A stretch of 64,000 nucleotides of DNA, from assembly GCF_937468385.1 (NCBI RefSeq), contig NZ_CALBWS010000001.1, positions 248,001 through 312,000 of the forward strand. The letters run 5' to 3'. The translations under genes and the position numbers were made by a program. The stretch is from Neobacillus rhizosphaerae (GTDB lineage Bacteria; Bacillota; Bacilli; Bacillales; Cytobacillaceae). Positions 51,147-62,229 of the stretch are shown piece by piece (position 1 is the first letter of the stretch; each line of letters starts with the position of its first letter). The notes below the pieces were generated by a model. The model had not been told where the DNA came from and did not search any database. It saw only the letters and a list, made by a program, of their open reading frames with translations.

Positions 51147-52940
51147 TTAATTAACAATATCTTCAAGATGTTCAACAGCCCCGTTTTGCAGCAAGAACAT
51201 TTTATGGTATAAACCGCCATAGGACAACAGTTCCTGATGGGTTCCGCGTTCGACAATTTCCCCTTGATGCAGGACAAGAATTAAATCAGCATCCTGAATA
51301 GTTGATAGACGATGGGCAATCGCAATCGTAGTCCGACCTTTGCGCATTTTCGCTAGTGCCGTTTGAATTGCTTCTTCTGTTTCCGTATCAATATTGGCCG
51401 TTGCTTCATCTAGCACCAATATTTTGGGATTCGCTGCAATCGTCCTTGCAAAGGCAATCAATTGCCGCTGTCCACTAGAGAATGTTGCTCCTCGCTCGAC
51501 TACTCGATGGTCAAAGCCACCTTCAAGCCTTTCAATAAACAAATGGGCCTGAACAAATCTCGCCGCCTCTTCCACTTGGTCATCAGTCATTCCTTGATTG
51601 TGAAGGCGAATATTATCCTTTACCGTCCCATAAAACAAAAACGGATCCTGCAAAACGAGGCCCATTTTCTCTCTAAGCTCATCCTTAGTAAAGTTACGAA
51701 TCGAGTCACCATCAATCAAAATTTCCCCGCGTTCAAATTCATAAAACCGCAACATTAGATTAATGATCGAGCTCTTTCCACTGCCGGTATGCCCGACAAG
51801 TGCAACCGTTTCCCCTGGATTAGCCGTAAAGGAAATATTTTTTAAAACGTCTCGTTTTCCATCATAGGAAAAACTTAAGTTTTTAAACTCTATTTTCCCC
51901 TGTTGAATGGCAATACCAACCTCTTCTTTTTGTGCAGGAGCTAATTCTTCCTCATCCAACAATTTAAATACGCGTGAACCGGCGACAATGGCTTGCTGGA
52001 ATAATGATAGTCTCATCATCATTTGGTTAACTGGTTCAAAGAAACGATCCAAATAATTGATAAACGCATAGATAACCCCAATTTCAATACTGTGTTGGAA
52101 GGACGATATTCCAAAATAGCTAAGGACAATAATAAGAGCAAAAATATAAATTAGGTCAATTGCTGGCCTTAACAACAAGCCATCAATTTTAATATTTTTC
52201 ATCCCAGCCCGGTAGTGCTTCTCATTAATTGTGCCGAACTCGTTACGAAGGCGTTTTTCCTGACGAAAAACTTGAATAATCGCCATTCCCTGGAGTGACT
52301 CGGCAAGCTTCGCGTTCAATTGGCTCAACCTTTCGCGCATATCAAGATAATAGCGCGAGCTTAATTTTCTGTAAAGATTCATCACATATAATAAAATTGG
52401 AATTATGATGACGCAAATCAAGGCAAGCTTTACATTCAAAATAAACATGGCAATGAAAATACCTGTCAACAAAAATCCACTTTGAATAAACGTGGCAATG
52501 ACGGTAACAAACATATCCTTAATTGCTTCCGTATCATTCGTCACTCGGGACACGATACTTCCCGCCGGTGTTTTATCGAAATATTTTAAACCTAGCGACT
52601 GCACCTTTGAAAAAACATCTATCCGTAGTTGCTGGATAATGTAGAGGGCAATCTCTTGAAATTTAACAAATTGGAAAAACATCAGGACAGCTTTAACGAA
52701 TTGAATTCCCATATAAACCGAGCCAAGAATCAATAATGGCTGAAACGCAAGCTTCCCGGGTGTCAAATAATCATCGATAAATATTTTGACTAAAAACGGC
52801 AGGAAGATGTCTCCTATGGTTGTTAATAGCAGCAGGACGAATGCGATACTGATCTTTTTCTTATGTGGCTTTGTATAGGAAAGAAGACGGTATAAGATCT
52901 TTCTTTGCTCACGTTCTGATAGCTGTATTTTCTCTTCCAT
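51147..52940 (-). CDS. ABC exporter subunit B (intact catalytic site)
   Basis: About 597 residues. An N-terminal membrane domain with six helices is followed by a nucleotide-binding domain with Walker A GHTGSGKSS, signature FSSGQRQLIAFART, Walker B ILVLDEAT with the catalytic glutamate, and AHRLST. The start at 52940 has GGAGG eight bases upstream, one base after the stop of the partner gene. It forms a heterodimeric multidrug/lipid exporter with the preceding subunit. No gene name is given since several such pairs exist in Bacillus. Confidence 0.9.
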   Translation of the reverse strand: MEEKIQLSEREQRKILYRLLSYTKPHKKKISIAFVLLLLTTIGDIFLPFLVKIFIDDYLTPGKLAFQPLLILGSVYMGIQFVKAVLMFFQFVKFQEIALYIIQQLRIDVFSKVQSLGLKYFDKTPAGSIVSRVTNDTEAIKDMFVTVIATFIQSGFLLTGIFIAMFILNVKLALICVIIIPILLYVMNLYRKLSSRYYLDMRERLSQLNAKLAESLQGMAIIQVFRQEKRLRNEFGTINEKHYRAGMKNIKIDGLLLRPAIDLIYIFALIIVLSYFGISSFQHSIEIGVIYAFINYLDRFFEPVNQMMMRLSLFQQAIVAGSRVFKLLDEEELAPAQKEEVGIAIQQGKIEFKNLSFSYDGKRDVLKNISFTANPGETVALVGHTGSGKSSIINLMLRFYEFERGEILIDGDSIRNFTKDELREKMGLVLQDPFLFYGTVKDNIRLHNQGMTDDQVEEAARFVQAHLFIERLEGGFDHRVVERGATFSSGQRQLIAFARTIAANPKILVLDEATANIDTETEEAIQTALAKMRKGRTTIAIAHRLSTIQDADLILVLHQGEIVERGTHQELLSYGGLYHKMFLLQNGAVEHLEDIVN

Positions 52941-52941
52941 A

Positions 52942-54693
52942 TTAATGTCCTCCATGCTCCACCAGTTCCTCTAGCTGCTGGTGTAAATACATTTCCTTGT
53001 ACCATCCGTCCAATTCCATAAGGTCCTCATGGGCACCTCGTTCAATGACCTTTCCATCTTCAAGTACAAGAACTAGATTGGCATGTTGAATCGCACTTAA
53101 CCGGTGTGAGGTAATAATGGTGGTTTTTCCTTCACGATTCTGTCTTAATGACGAAAGGATTGCTTCCTCTGTTTTGGCATCCACGGCTGATAAGGAATCA
53201 TCAAGGACTAATACCTCAGGACTCATTAACAGTGCACGGGCAATCGAAATTCGTTGTTTCTGGCCGCCTGATAGTGAGACTCCTCGCTCACCAACAACCG
53301 TTTGATAGCCATCAGTAAATTGGAGAATATCGTTATGGATGTTGGCTAATTTGGCTGCTTTTTCGATATCCTCCATCGATGCTGACGGGTCTGTAAAGGC
53401 AATATTTTCAGCTACTGAAGCCGAAAATAAGAAATGATCCTGTGGGACATAGCCAATCGCTTCCCGTAATCTATTCAGCTTATAGTCCTTAAGTGTCCGA
53501 CCACCAAAAAGAATTTCCCCTTGGTAACCCTCGAACTCGCGAATTAGCAGCTTTAACAGTGTTGTTTTTCCTGATCCAGTCTTACCAACAATCCCGAGTG
53601 TCTCACCTGCGTTTATTGTAAACGACACATCGTTTAAGATTGGCCGTAAATCACCTGGATAGGTAAATTCAGCAATCGTAAATTGGATATCCCCATAAGG
53701 CATCACGTCCAAAGAATTGTCGGTATCAGTGATTTCTACCTTTTCCATAAGAAGTGCGGCAACCCGGTCGTAGGAGGCACGACCGCGTTCGACGATGTTA
53801 AACAGCCAGCCAAACGCCAGCATTGGCCAAATCAATAAACCTAAGTAGGCTGTAAACGAGATTAATTCGCCAATCGATAATTCACCATTAAGTACATATT
53901 TCGCTCCAAATGCAATTGATAAGAAAAAGGAAATCCCGACAATTATCGAAATAGTTGGGTCATAGAGGGAATCTATTTTTGCGACCACAATATTTTTTTG
54001 CACAACATCTTCCGATTGTTTCCGGAAATCCTCAATATCTTCTTTTTCCTGGCCAAATGTTTTGATTACCTTTATTCCGGTCATACTTTCCTGTGTTTTA
54101 TCATTTAATGAGGAGAAAGCTTCTTGAGCTTTATAAAAACTCCGATGTAACATCGTCCCAAACCAGCTTGTCAACATAGCCATAAAGGGCATCGGAATTA
54201 AACAAATTAACGTCAACTTCCAGCTGATTGTAAATGCCATCGCGATGATAACAAACCCACCGGTTGAAAGTGAGTCAACGAGGGTCAAGACCCCTGCCCC
54301 CGCCGTTTGCTGGATAGCTGACAGGTCGTTGGTTGCATGGGCCATTAAATCGCCGACCCGACTTTTCTGATAAAATGATGGGGACATATTGGTAAAATGC
54401 TGATACAATCGATTTCTTAAAATTTTGCTAAGTTTAACTGATGAGCCAAAAATCATAATTCTCCAATAATATCTTAGACCATACATTGCAAGCCCAACTG
54501 CGATAAGTACGATCATCCACTGAGCAAGCATGCCTTTAGATATCGTTCTGTCATTAATATGATCGGCTAAAATTCCTATCACCTTAGGCGGTACCAACTG
54601 CAGCATTGCCACTAACAATAAAATGAAAATCCCCGATATGTACGCTTTTTTCTCCTGTTTAAAAAACCAGCCTAACTCTAAAAAAACTTTCAT
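52942..54693 (-). CDS. ABC exporter subunit A (degenerate catalytic site)
   Basis: About 583 residues with the same layout: a six-helix membrane domain, Walker A GKTGSGKTT, signature LSGGQKQRISIARA, and Walker B VLVLDDSLSAVD. The usual glutamate is aspartate here. That change is typical for one half of heterodimeric exporters such as BmrC/BmrD. ATG 54693 has GGGGGTG before it; the longer frame from 54750 reads through an unlikely leader. Export of a hydrophobic compound is expected. Confidence 0.9.
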   Translation of the reverse strand: MKVFLELGWFFKQEKKAYISGIFILLLVAMLQLVPPKVIGILADHINDRTISKGMLAQWMIVLIAVGLAMYGLRYYWRIMIFGSSVKLSKILRNRLYQHFTNMSPSFYQKSRVGDLMAHATNDLSAIQQTAGAGVLTLVDSLSTGGFVIIAMAFTISWKLTLICLIPMPFMAMLTSWFGTMLHRSFYKAQEAFSSLNDKTQESMTGIKVIKTFGQEKEDIEDFRKQSEDVVQKNIVVAKIDSLYDPTISIIVGISFFLSIAFGAKYVLNGELSIGELISFTAYLGLLIWPMLAFGWLFNIVERGRASYDRVAALLMEKVEITDTDNSLDVMPYGDIQFTIAEFTYPGDLRPILNDVSFTINAGETLGIVGKTGSGKTTLLKLLIREFEGYQGEILFGGRTLKDYKLNRLREAIGYVPQDHFLFSASVAENIAFTDPSASMEDIEKAAKLANIHNDILQFTDGYQTVVGERGVSLSGGQKQRISIARALLMSPEVLVLDDSLSAVDAKTEEAILSSLRQNREGKTTIITSHRLSAIQHANLVLVLEDGKVIERGAHEDLMELDGWYKEMYLHQQLEELVEHGGH

Positions 54694-54831
54694 TAAAACA
54701 CCCCCAAAACCAGAAAAAATTATTCCTTGTTTCATTTGATCCATGATCAAAATTAATTCTCCACACTGAGATTCCTATTTTATCAAATATTCATAAAATA
54801 ATAAAGATTTAGATACGTTTCTTTTAAAGCA

Positions 54832-54866
54832 CAAAAAAAAGCACCCATATCTATATATGAGTGCTT
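54832..54866 (-). terminator. Terminator of yneF
   Basis: On the minus strand AAGCAC-t-CATAT pairs with ATATG-g-GTGCTT and is followed by eight Ts, five bases past the yneF stop. Confidence 0.85.
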
Positions 54867-54871
54867 GTCTG

Positions 54872-55087
54872 TTATTTTGACTGCTGCTTGTTCATGGCTG
54901 CCATCATTTGGTTGATCTTCTTTTGCGATGGTTTTTGCCCCATTTGCATCATCATCATTTTCAGCATTTGTTCATTAATTGGCGGATTTTTCTTTAAATA
55001 GCTCATCATATATTTACGAGCAATGAAAAATCCTAGCGCTACACCAGCTGCTAATGCTAGTATACCAACTAGAATGTAATAACCCAT
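54872..55087 (-). CDS. yneF: UPF0154 membrane protein YneF
   Basis: The 71 residues comprise a membrane helix ([20 protein letters not shown]), then [20 protein letters not shown] and a methionine/lysine-rich end. This is the YneF family, small membrane proteins of unknown function conserved next to sirA and ccdA in Bacillus. GGAGGAAG precedes the ATG. Confidence 0.93.
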   Translation of the reverse strand: MGYYILVGILALAAGVALGFFIARKYMMSYLKKNPPINEQMLKMMMMQMGQKPSQKKINQMMAAMNKQQSK

Positions 55088-55160
55088 TCAACTTCCTCCT
55101 TCATGTTGTCTACCATACAGTGTACTAAATAAAATAGAATTAGACAATATCTGCTTTCAA

Positions 55161-55604
55161 TTAGATAAATTTTCTTTCCTTAATTGGCTTTAACCAACCA
55201 TAGCGCTGGTGTTCGAGGTCTAACGCTAAAAATGAGGTTTCACATTTTCGAAGAACTTCAAAAAATGCTGTCTCTGCCTCATAGCTACCCCCAGCTTCTA
55301 CTGTAATTAATTCCTGAAACACTTCCAATTTTGCCGTACTTAGCTTCCCACTTAATTCAATAGAGTATGCACCATGAACCGCCTTAAATCCCTTTATTCT
55401 TCCAAGCTGCTTTTGAATAAGCTGGTGAATTTTTAAAGCTTCTACCCTTTTGGTTATATATGAAATTTGTTTTTTAGTAATAAATTTAAGATCACCGTCA
55501 GCCTTTTGATGTTCCTGAAAAAGCTGATAAAACAAGCGCTCTCTTCCGAAGTAATGGGCAGCAAATTCATCTTCTATTAAATAAAGCTGATATTTTCTCA
55601 CCAT
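55161..55604 (-). CDS. sirA: Sporulation inhibitor of replication SirA
   Basis: The 147 residues (VRKYQLYLIEDEFAAHYFGR, then ERLFYQLFQ at the start) match SirA/YneE of B. subtilis. SirA is made early in sporulation and binds DnaA to stop new rounds of replication. ATG 55604 has GAAGGAGAG before it; an ATG five codons upstream overlaps that site. It lies in the conserved yneF-sirA-tkt neighbourhood, although here an M48 protease has been inserted before tkt. Confidence 0.85.
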   Translation of the reverse strand: MVRKYQLYLIEDEFAAHYFGRERLFYQLFQEHQKADGDLKFITKKQISYITKRVEALKIHQLIQKQLGRIKGFKAVHGAYSIELSGKLSTAKLEVFQELITVEAGGSYEAETAFFEVLRKCETSFLALDLEHQRYGWLKPIKERKFI

Positions 55605-55795
55605 TGTTCTCTCCTTCATTGAAACCCTTTTATCTATTATAAAAAATCACAATCGAAACATTTGTCTCTTGATGGCAAAAACTTTCACTATTTTTGTCGA
55701 TTAACAGGTTTCTAAACAAATCTTCAATGAATTAGGTAGATTATCGAGCAATCCTTATAAAAAAGCATTCCGTTCTTTTAATGTCAAAAATGAAA

Positions 55796-57064
55796 CTAAT
55801 TTAACCAATAATATCGATAGTCTTCAACAGCAATCTCGTGAATGTGTTCCTTCATTGCATCAAGCTCAGCTACCATCATTTTCGCTTTCTCTGGATGGAT
55901 GGTAAAACTGCCCGAGAGATTTTGCTTTTCAATGAATTGAATGCGAAAAGCAGTCGGCGGGTGTGTTGCATCTAATTGGAATCCCTCCCGCTCACACCTT
56001 AATTTATACCTTTTTTTCTCCCGTTCAGGCATGTCTTCAAGTCGTGATCTAAATTCATCTATTACATTTGCCGCGCCATCATTTAAAGAAACATTTGAAA
56101 GGGAATGATAAAAAATATCATCATAATGCAGTTTTTCTAAGGCTGTCACTGTATCTTGACTTCCGCACGTTTGAGCAGCTCGATAATCTGCTAAATATTC
56201 TTCCTTTTGCGAGTTGTTCCAAACGAGATGGAGTAAAAACCAAAAGAATAAAAATGGAATTTGCGCAAGAATTTTCATAAAAAAATTTGTCACCATATCA
56301 AGCAGACTATACTCAAAGGTTTGATTTGATGGGACTGGGTCCAAAAGAGAATACCAATCAAATAATGTGCTTAAGGCAGTTCCAATATAAAAGCCATAGG
56401 TTAAATCTTTATTAAGATAATGTCCTAATTCGTGAGCGATAATTGAGCATTGTTCTTCAGGAGTGAATGCAGCGAAAAGAGGTACACCGATCTTAACAAT
56501 TGTTCTTCTCCTCCAGCCTATTTTCAAAATAGAGGCATTATATTTTTCATTTATGATGATTCCATCAACCTTTTTCAGCCCCATCTTGTCAGCTAACTCA
56601 TCCATTACTGCATAGGTTGCAGGTATTTCTTCACGAGGGATAATCCTTTCCCCTTTTTCCAATTTACCAACCCTAGGTCTAGTAAACCAAGCAATTCCAA
56701 CTAATAAAAGCCCCAAAAATAATGACATAAATGAGAAGTAATGTATAAATAATAAATACATTCCAAATAAAAATGAAGCTAAACTCAAAGTATGAACAAA
56801 AGTTGCTATTAATAATGCCAGTCCATTGACTAATGAAATTCCTGGCATCAAATTTTCGATATTGATCATTTTATTAAAAATAATTTGACCACTTTTTTCT
56901 CCTAATTGCTCATAAAGTTGTTCAATTCGCGTTTTCTTTTTTTCTTCTTTTTTGTGATGCAAATTATACCCACATTCACACCAAGAAATATACCCCATAT
57001 GTAGTGGAATATTCGCATGGCAATCTGGACACTCTTGAAATAATTCTCTTTGATCTTTAGTCAT
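55796..57064 (-). CDS. M48-family membrane metalloprotease with N-terminal zinc ribbon
   Basis: About 422 residues. The N-terminus has CPDCHANIPLHMGYISWCECG, that is two Cx2C/CxC knuckles forming a zinc ribbon. Two membrane segments follow near 75-125. The protease signature IIAHELGHYLNKDL (HExxH) lies near 225, and EYLADYRAA is the third zinc ligand. HtpX-like M48 proteases cut damaged membrane proteins. ATG 57064 has GGGTGA before it. B. subtilis has no such gene between sirA and tkt, so it is an insertion in this lineage. Confidence 0.88.
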   Translation of the reverse strand: MTKDQRELFQECPDCHANIPLHMGYISWCECGYNLHHKKEEKKKTRIEQLYEQLGEKSGQIIFNKMINIENLMPGISLVNGLALLIATFVHTLSLASFLFGMYLLFIHYFSFMSLFLGLLLVGIAWFTRPRVGKLEKGERIIPREEIPATYAVMDELADKMGLKKVDGIIINEKYNASILKIGWRRRTIVKIGVPLFAAFTPEEQCSIIAHELGHYLNKDLTYGFYIGTALSTLFDWYSLLDPVPSNQTFEYSLLDMVTNFFMKILAQIPFLFFWFLLHLVWNNSQKEEYLADYRAAQTCGSQDTVTALEKLHYDDIFYHSLSNVSLNDGAANVIDEFRSRLEDMPEREKKRYKLRCEREGFQLDATHPPTAFRIQFIEKQNLSGSFTIHPEKAKMMVAELDAMKEHIHEIAVEDYRYYWLN

Positions 57065-57193
57065 ACTATTCACCCATGGTCACCCCGAAATAGTAAAAAT
57101 TTGCTTCTATTATAAATGTTAATGCTTCCATTTTATATACTTTTTAGTAATTTTCTGAAATTATATTGATTCTTATGGGGAGCCATTTGCTAA

Positions 57194-57298
57194 TTGGCTC
57201 ATTTTAGAGAGGCATTGGCTCAAAAATTTTGATTTTTGGCTCATTTTTATTAAGTTTTGGCTAAAATTTTTAACTTTTTGGCTCAATTTCTTGGATTA
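57194..57298. repeat. Array of five TTGGCTCA motifs at exact 21-bp spacing
   Basis: TTGGCTCA occurs at 57194, 57215, 57236 and 57278, and TTGGCTAA at 57257, so five copies have a strict 21-bp period. The bases between are AT-rich and vary. A sixth partial copy (TTGG) begins at 57299. The array lies between the tkt terminator and the promoter region of the M48 gene. Confidence 0.75.
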
Positions 57299-57338
57299 TT
57301 GGATATTCTTCCACATTTTAACAATAGAACACAAAAAA

Positions 57339-57361
57339 AGAGAACGGATATTCCGTTCTCT
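57339..57361 (-). terminator. Terminator of tkt
   Basis: A 10-bp stem AGAGAACGGA/TCCGTTCTCT with a 3-nt loop is followed on the minus strand by TTTTTTTG. Confidence 0.92.
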
Positions 57362-57372
57362 CTCATTTTTTT

Positions 57373-59379
57373 TTATTTTTGTAAAAGCTCTTTTACTCGG
57401 GTAACGACGTTATTTACTGTAAAGCCGTATTCTTCCATAATTTTCTCACCTGGTGCAGATGCTCCAAATTTGTCGATTGCTAATACATCACCTTCGTCAC
57501 CGGTATATTTGTGCCAGCCGAAGGAAGCACCCACTTCAATTCCAAGGCGTTTTTTCACACTCTTTGGAAGAACTGATTCTTTATAATCTTGTGATTGTCG
57601 CTCGAAGCGATCCCATGAAGGCATACTTACTACAGAAACATGAACCCCTTCTCCAGCAAGTGCTTTTTGTGCCTCAACAGCAAGGCTTACTTCTGAACCA
57701 GTTGCCAGCAGTAAGGCATCTGGAGTTCCATTTTCAGCAGGAGAGATAACATATGCTCCTTTTGAAACTCCGTCATATGCATTTGTGTCAGTACCTTTTA
57801 ATGTCGGTAAATCTTGACGAGTCAAGATAAGCGCTGTTGGCTTGTTTGTGGATTCAACCGCTAGCTTCCAAGCTGCTGCTGTTTCATTACCATCCGCTGG
57901 ACGAATGATTGATAATCCAGACATCGCGCGTAATGCTGCCAGCTGTTCGACAGGCTCGTGTGTTGGTCCATCCTCTCCAACGGCAATGCTATCATGAGTA
58001 AATACATAAGTAACAGGTAACCCCATTAATGCAGCTAGTCGAATCGCTGGACGCAAGTAATCAGAGAATACAAAGAATGTTCCACCAAATACTTTTACAC
58101 CACCATGAAGCGCAATTCCATTCATTGCAGCACCCATTGCAAATTCTCGGACACCAAACCAGAAATTGCGTCCTTCATAAGAACCAGGCATATAGTCTTT
58201 TGAACCTTTAATCATTGTTTTATTGGAACCGGCAAGGTCTGCTGATCCGCCAATAAAAATAGGAAGATTTTTAGCAATACCATTTAAGACTTCACCAGAA
58301 GATGCACGGCTTGCAAGGCTCTTACCTTCACTGTAAACTGGGATATCTTTGTCCCATCCTGCAGGAAGTTCATTGTTTAATGCTTGTTGCAACTGAGTTG
58401 CTAGTTCAGGATATTCCTTTTTGTACTGTGCAAAAAGGTCATTCCATTCTCTTTCCTTTTTCTCACCATTTTCAACAATGAGTTTTTGGAAATGGTCATA
58501 TACTTCTTGGGGTACATGAAAGTCTTCTTCGAAAGTCCATTTATAGGCTTCTTTTGTAAGCTTAAGCTCTTCTGCTCCAAGTGGTGAACCGTGAACTCCT
58601 GAAGTTCCGGCACGGTTTGGTGAACCATAACCAATTGTCGTTCTCACTTCAATCATAGTTGGTCTGTCCAGATCATTTCGAGCTTCTTCAAGAGCTTTCG
58701 CAATTTCTTCAAGATTATTGCCATCTTCAACCCGGAGATATTGCCATCCATATGCTTGGAAACGGCCCTTAACACTCTCAGAGAAAGACATATTTAAGTC
58801 GCCATCAAGAGAAATATCATTGGAATCGTATAGAACAACTAAACGTCCTAATTTTAAATGTCCTGCAAGCGAAGCAGCCTCCGCAGATACACCTTCCATT
58901 AAGTCACCATCGCCACAAACGCTGTATGTAAAATGGTTCACAAGTTCATAATTATCTTTATTATAAACACTTGCGACATGGCGTTCTGCCATTGCCATTC
59001 CAACTGCCATTGCAATTCCCTGGCCAAGCGGACCAGTTGTTGCTTCTACGCCTTCTGTGTGACCATACTCAGGGTGTCCAGGTGTTTTACTTCCCCATTG
59101 ACGGAATTGTTTTAAATCATCCATCGAAAGATTATAACCAGATAAATGAAGCATGCTGTATAACAACGCAGAACCATGACCTGCTGATAATACAAAACGA
59201 TCACGGTTAAACCAATGAGGGTTCTTTGGGTTCTGATTCATGAAGCGGGTCCACAATGTATAAGTCATGGGTGCAGCACCCATAGGCATCCCAGGATGTC
59301 CTGAGTTTGCTTTCTCGATTGCATCAATGGAAAGCGTACGGATAGAAGTAACGGATAAATCGTCAATAGTATTAAACAT
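57373..59379 (-). CDS. tkt: Transketolase
   Basis: The 668 residues start [38 protein letters not shown]. They contain [17 protein letters not shown], the thiamine diphosphate motif [18 protein letters not shown], and [16 protein letters not shown], all strongly conserved in transketolases. The enzyme transfers two-carbon units in the pentose phosphate pathway. ATG 59379 is preferred because AAAGGATG is nine bases upstream. It stands between ynzC and the M48/sirA genes and has its own terminator. Confidence 0.97.
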   Translation of the reverse strand: MFNTIDDLSVTSIRTLSIDAIEKANSGHPGMPMGAAPMTYTLWTRFMNQNPKNPHWFNRDRFVLSAGHGSALLYSMLHLSGYNLSMDDLKQFRQWGSKTPGHPEYGHTEGVEATTGPLGQGIAMAVGMAMAERHVASVYNKDNYELVNHFTYSVCGDGDLMEGVSAEAASLAGHLKLGRLVVLYDSNDISLDGDLNMSFSESVKGRFQAYGWQYLRVEDGNNLEEIAKALEEARNDLDRPTMIEVRTTIGYGSPNRAGTSGVHGSPLGAEELKLTKEAYKWTFEEDFHVPQEVYDHFQKLIVENGEKKEREWNDLFAQYKKEYPELATQLQQALNNELPAGWDKDIPVYSEGKSLASRASSGEVLNGIAKNLPIFIGGSADLAGSNKTMIKGSKDYMPGSYEGRNFWFGVREFAMGAAMNGIALHGGVKVFGGTFFVFSDYLRPAIRLAALMGLPVTYVFTHDSIAVGEDGPTHEPVEQLAALRAMSGLSIIRPADGNETAAAWKLAVESTNKPTALILTRQDLPTLKGTDTNAYDGVSKGAYVISPAENGTPDALLLATGSEVSLAVEAQKALAGEGVHVSVVSMPSWDRFERQSQDYKESVLPKSVKKRLGIEVGASFGWHKYTGDEGDVLAIDKFGASAPGEKIMEEYGFTVNNVVTRVKELLQK

Positions 59380-59523
59380 GAAATACATCCTTTCTTTGTT
59401 ACGTGAATACTAAATACAACATTAATATTATATTGCTACTGTTGATAATTCAACAAATAGCAATAAAATAAGGAACAAAAGTCACTTTGTTTTTTATTTT
59501 GACACATAACTGGCTGGTATATG

Positions 59524-59551
59524 TAAAAAAAGGAATACAAATTGTATTCCT
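59524..59551 (-). terminator. Terminator of ynzC
   Basis: AGGAATACAA-A-TTGTATTCCT, followed on the minus strand by seven Ts, lies six bases past the stop. Confidence 0.85.
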
Positions 59552-59557
59552 ATTTGA

Positions 59558-59788
59558 TTAATGAAGTGTATTTTTTTTCCGGGCTTTTATTTTTTCCGGT
59601 GTTACGTCATTACCTTCTGGATCAATGAACTTTGTATTTGTTAATGTATCAAGCATTTGAGAACGAAAAGTTGCCAAATACTCACTTCTTAATTGAGATT
59701 GCTCTCTCGCTTCTGTTTCCGTTAATCCGGTTGCCTTTGCTTTTCTTGCAAGCTCATTGATTCTAGCCATTTTTTCTTTCGATAGCAT
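59558..59788 (-). CDS. ynzC: DUF896 protein YnzC
   Basis: The 76 residues (LSKEKMARINELARKAKATG, then LRSEYLATFRSQMLDTLTNT) match YnzC, a small helical-hairpin protein of the SOS-linked yneA-yneB-ynzC group. Its function is unknown. ATG 59788 has AAGGAAGG upstream; the longer frame from 59866 covers the terminator of yneB. Confidence 0.95.
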   Translation of the reverse strand: MLSKEKMARINELARKAKATGLTETEAREQSQLRSEYLATFRSQMLDTLTNTKFIDPEGNDVTPEKIKARKKNTLH

Positions 59789-59840
59789 TGTCAAGAACCT
59801 TCCTTTCGGTAAAGAATCAGTACAGAGAAATGATTTTACT

Positions 59841-59864
59841 AAAAAAAAAGCCTTTTGACAAGGC
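59841..59864 (-). terminator. Terminator-like hairpin after yneB
   Basis: GCCTT/AAGGC with nine Ts on the minus strand lies eight bases past the yneB stop and upstream of ynzC. It may reduce read-through into ynzC. Confidence 0.65.
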
Positions 59865-59871
59865 AAAAGGT

Positions 59872-60859
<988 letters not shown>

Positions 60860-60912
60860 TATGACACCTCTTTTAGGAATATATGTTCTCTTTATTTGAT
60901 TTTATTATAAAA

Positions 60913-60982
60913 CGAACATTTGTTTGTTGTCAACAACCTTTTCGAACTTATGTTTGTATATAAAATGCGAACATGCTATAAT
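60913..60982. promoter_or_regulatory. LexA boxes and lexA promoter
   Basis: CGAACATTTGTTTG (60913-60926) and CGAACTTATGTTTG (60943-60956) follow the Bacillus LexA consensus CGAAC-N4-GTTYG. A half-site CGAACATG occurs at 60968. The lexA promoter TTGTAT-17-TATAAT (60954-60959, 60977-60982) overlaps the second box and the half-site, so LexA would repress itself and yneA together. Confidence 0.9.
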
Positions 60983-61017
60983 AGAGACAACATTAACCAG
61001 GCGAGGTGCATTTTATC

Positions 61018-61641
61018 ATGGTAAAAATATCAAAGCGACAGCAGGATATCCTGGACTTCATTAAAGACGAAGTTAAGAGTAAAGGATATCCGCCTTCTGT
61101 AAGAGAAATTGGCGAAGCAGTTGGATTAGCATCTAGTTCTACTGTTCACGGTCATTTAGCAAGGCTGGAAAGTAAAGGCCTTATTAGACGGGACCCTACG
61201 AAACCAAGAGCAATCGAAATCTTAGAAGTCGATGAAGCAGCGCATATTCCTAGAAACAAAGTAGTCAATGTTCCCGTAGTTGGGAAAGTTACAGCAGGTT
61301 TGCCAATTACAGCAATCGAAAATGTTGAAGAGTACTTCCCGCTACCAGAAAGTCTAGCACCAGCAGATGAGCAGGTATTTATGCTAGAAATCATGGGTGA
61401 AAGTATGATAGAGGCGGGGATCCTTGACGGTGATTATGTTATTGTTAAACAGCAACAAACCGCTAATAACGGCGATATTGTTGTTGCAATGACCGAGGAA
61501 GACGAAGCTACATGTAAGCGATTTTTTAAGGAAAAGGACTACATTCGCCTGCAGCCTGAGAATTCTACTATGGATCCTATTATTCTAAGGAATGTTTCGA
61601 TACTAGGAAAAGTCATTGGGGTTTATCGACATATCCATTAA
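61018..61641 (+). CDS. lexA: SOS repressor LexA
   Basis: The 207 residues have an N-terminal winged helix ([20 protein letters not shown], then [20 protein letters not shown]). The autocleavage site is A93-G94 (VTAGLP), and the serine-lysine pair is Ser129 (MGESM) and Lys167. RecA-stimulated cleavage induces the SOS response. ATG 61018 has GAGGTG nine bases upstream; the GTG at 61006 lies within that site. A terminator follows. Confidence 0.98.
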   Translation: MVKISKRQQDILDFIKDEVKSKGYPPSVREIGEAVGLASSSTVHGHLARLESKGLIRRDPTKPRAIEILEVDEAAHIPRNKVVNVPVVGKVTAGLPITAIENVEEYFPLPESLAPADEQVFMLEIMGESMIEAGILDGDYVIVKQQQTANNGDIVVAMTEEDEATCKRFFKEKDYIRLQPENSTMDPIILRNVSILGKVIGVYRHIH

Positions 61642-61647
61642 AACCAA

Positions 61648-61678
61648 TAAGAGCAGGCATCCGCCAGCTCTTTTTTTA
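61648..61678 (+). terminator. Terminator of lexA
   Basis: AAGAGC/GCTCTT stem with inner GG/CC pairing followed by a T-run. Confidence 0.85.
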
Positions 61679-61833
61679 TTGGGAAAAATCTTTGAAAATA
61701 CCATTTCTCCGTTAAATATATTGAAAATTCAATATATTTACTCATGCTGATATTGTAAATCTTTCATATAATAGAACTACACCATGATTTACCTTAGGTC
61801 CCAAAATTATAGGCTTAAGGAGTGTGGGAAACA

Positions 61834-62118
61834 GTGTTAAAGGACATTATTTTCTCTTTAGTGATTGGTGGGTCGGTTGGAATTATTGGACATGTTCGAA
61901 AGTATGGGAAAATTATTATGCCTCGAAAAACCAAAAAATTCATTTATCTTGGTTTTCTAGAAGAATTGCTTCTAGGTGCAGTTGCTTCACTTCTACTTGT
62001 TCTTTACACAGCTCCAAATTCATTTGTTGAGATTATTATTTTTTCAATCATTGCAGGAATTGGTGGTGATGCGGTCCTTAATCGATTTAAACTATTAAAT
62101 TCAGACAATGAGAAATAA
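61834..62118 (+). CDS. DUF4257 small membrane protein
   Basis: About 94 residues with three hydrophobic segments (IIFSLVIGGSVGIIGHV; LLLGAVASLLLVLY; IIIFSIIAGIGGDAVLNRF) and a basic loop MPRKTKKFIYLGFLE. This fits the DUF4257 family of Bacillus, of unknown function. The start is a GTG: AAGGAG is eleven bases before 61834, and an in-frame GTG at 61822 lies in that site. Confidence 0.75.
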   Translation: MLKDIIFSLVIGGSVGIIGHVRKYGKIIMPRKTKKFIYLGFLEELLLGAVASLLLVLYTAPNSFVEIIIFSIIAGIGGDAVLNRFKLLNSDNEK

Positions 62119-62130
62119 GAAGGCAAGAAA

Positions 62131-62166
62131 AATACCAAGTGGGGATTAACTCCACTCGGTATTTTT
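62131..62166. terminator. Bidirectional terminator between DUF4257 gene and glnA
   Basis: AATACC-a-AGTGG pairs with CCACT-c-GGTATT and has T-rich tails on both strands. Confidence 0.85.
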
Positions 62167-62177
62167 TATCCAGCTAT

Positions 62178-62223
62178 AAAAATGGTATTAACCCGAAGCA
62201 CCATTCCGGTACCAAGGGTTAAT
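62178..62223 (-). terminator. Terminator of glnA
   Basis: ATTAACCC/GGGTTAAT (62187-62194 with 62216-62223) with further inner pairing is followed on the minus strand by an ATTTTTATAG tail. Confidence 0.65.
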
Positions 62224-62229
62224 TCGTTA

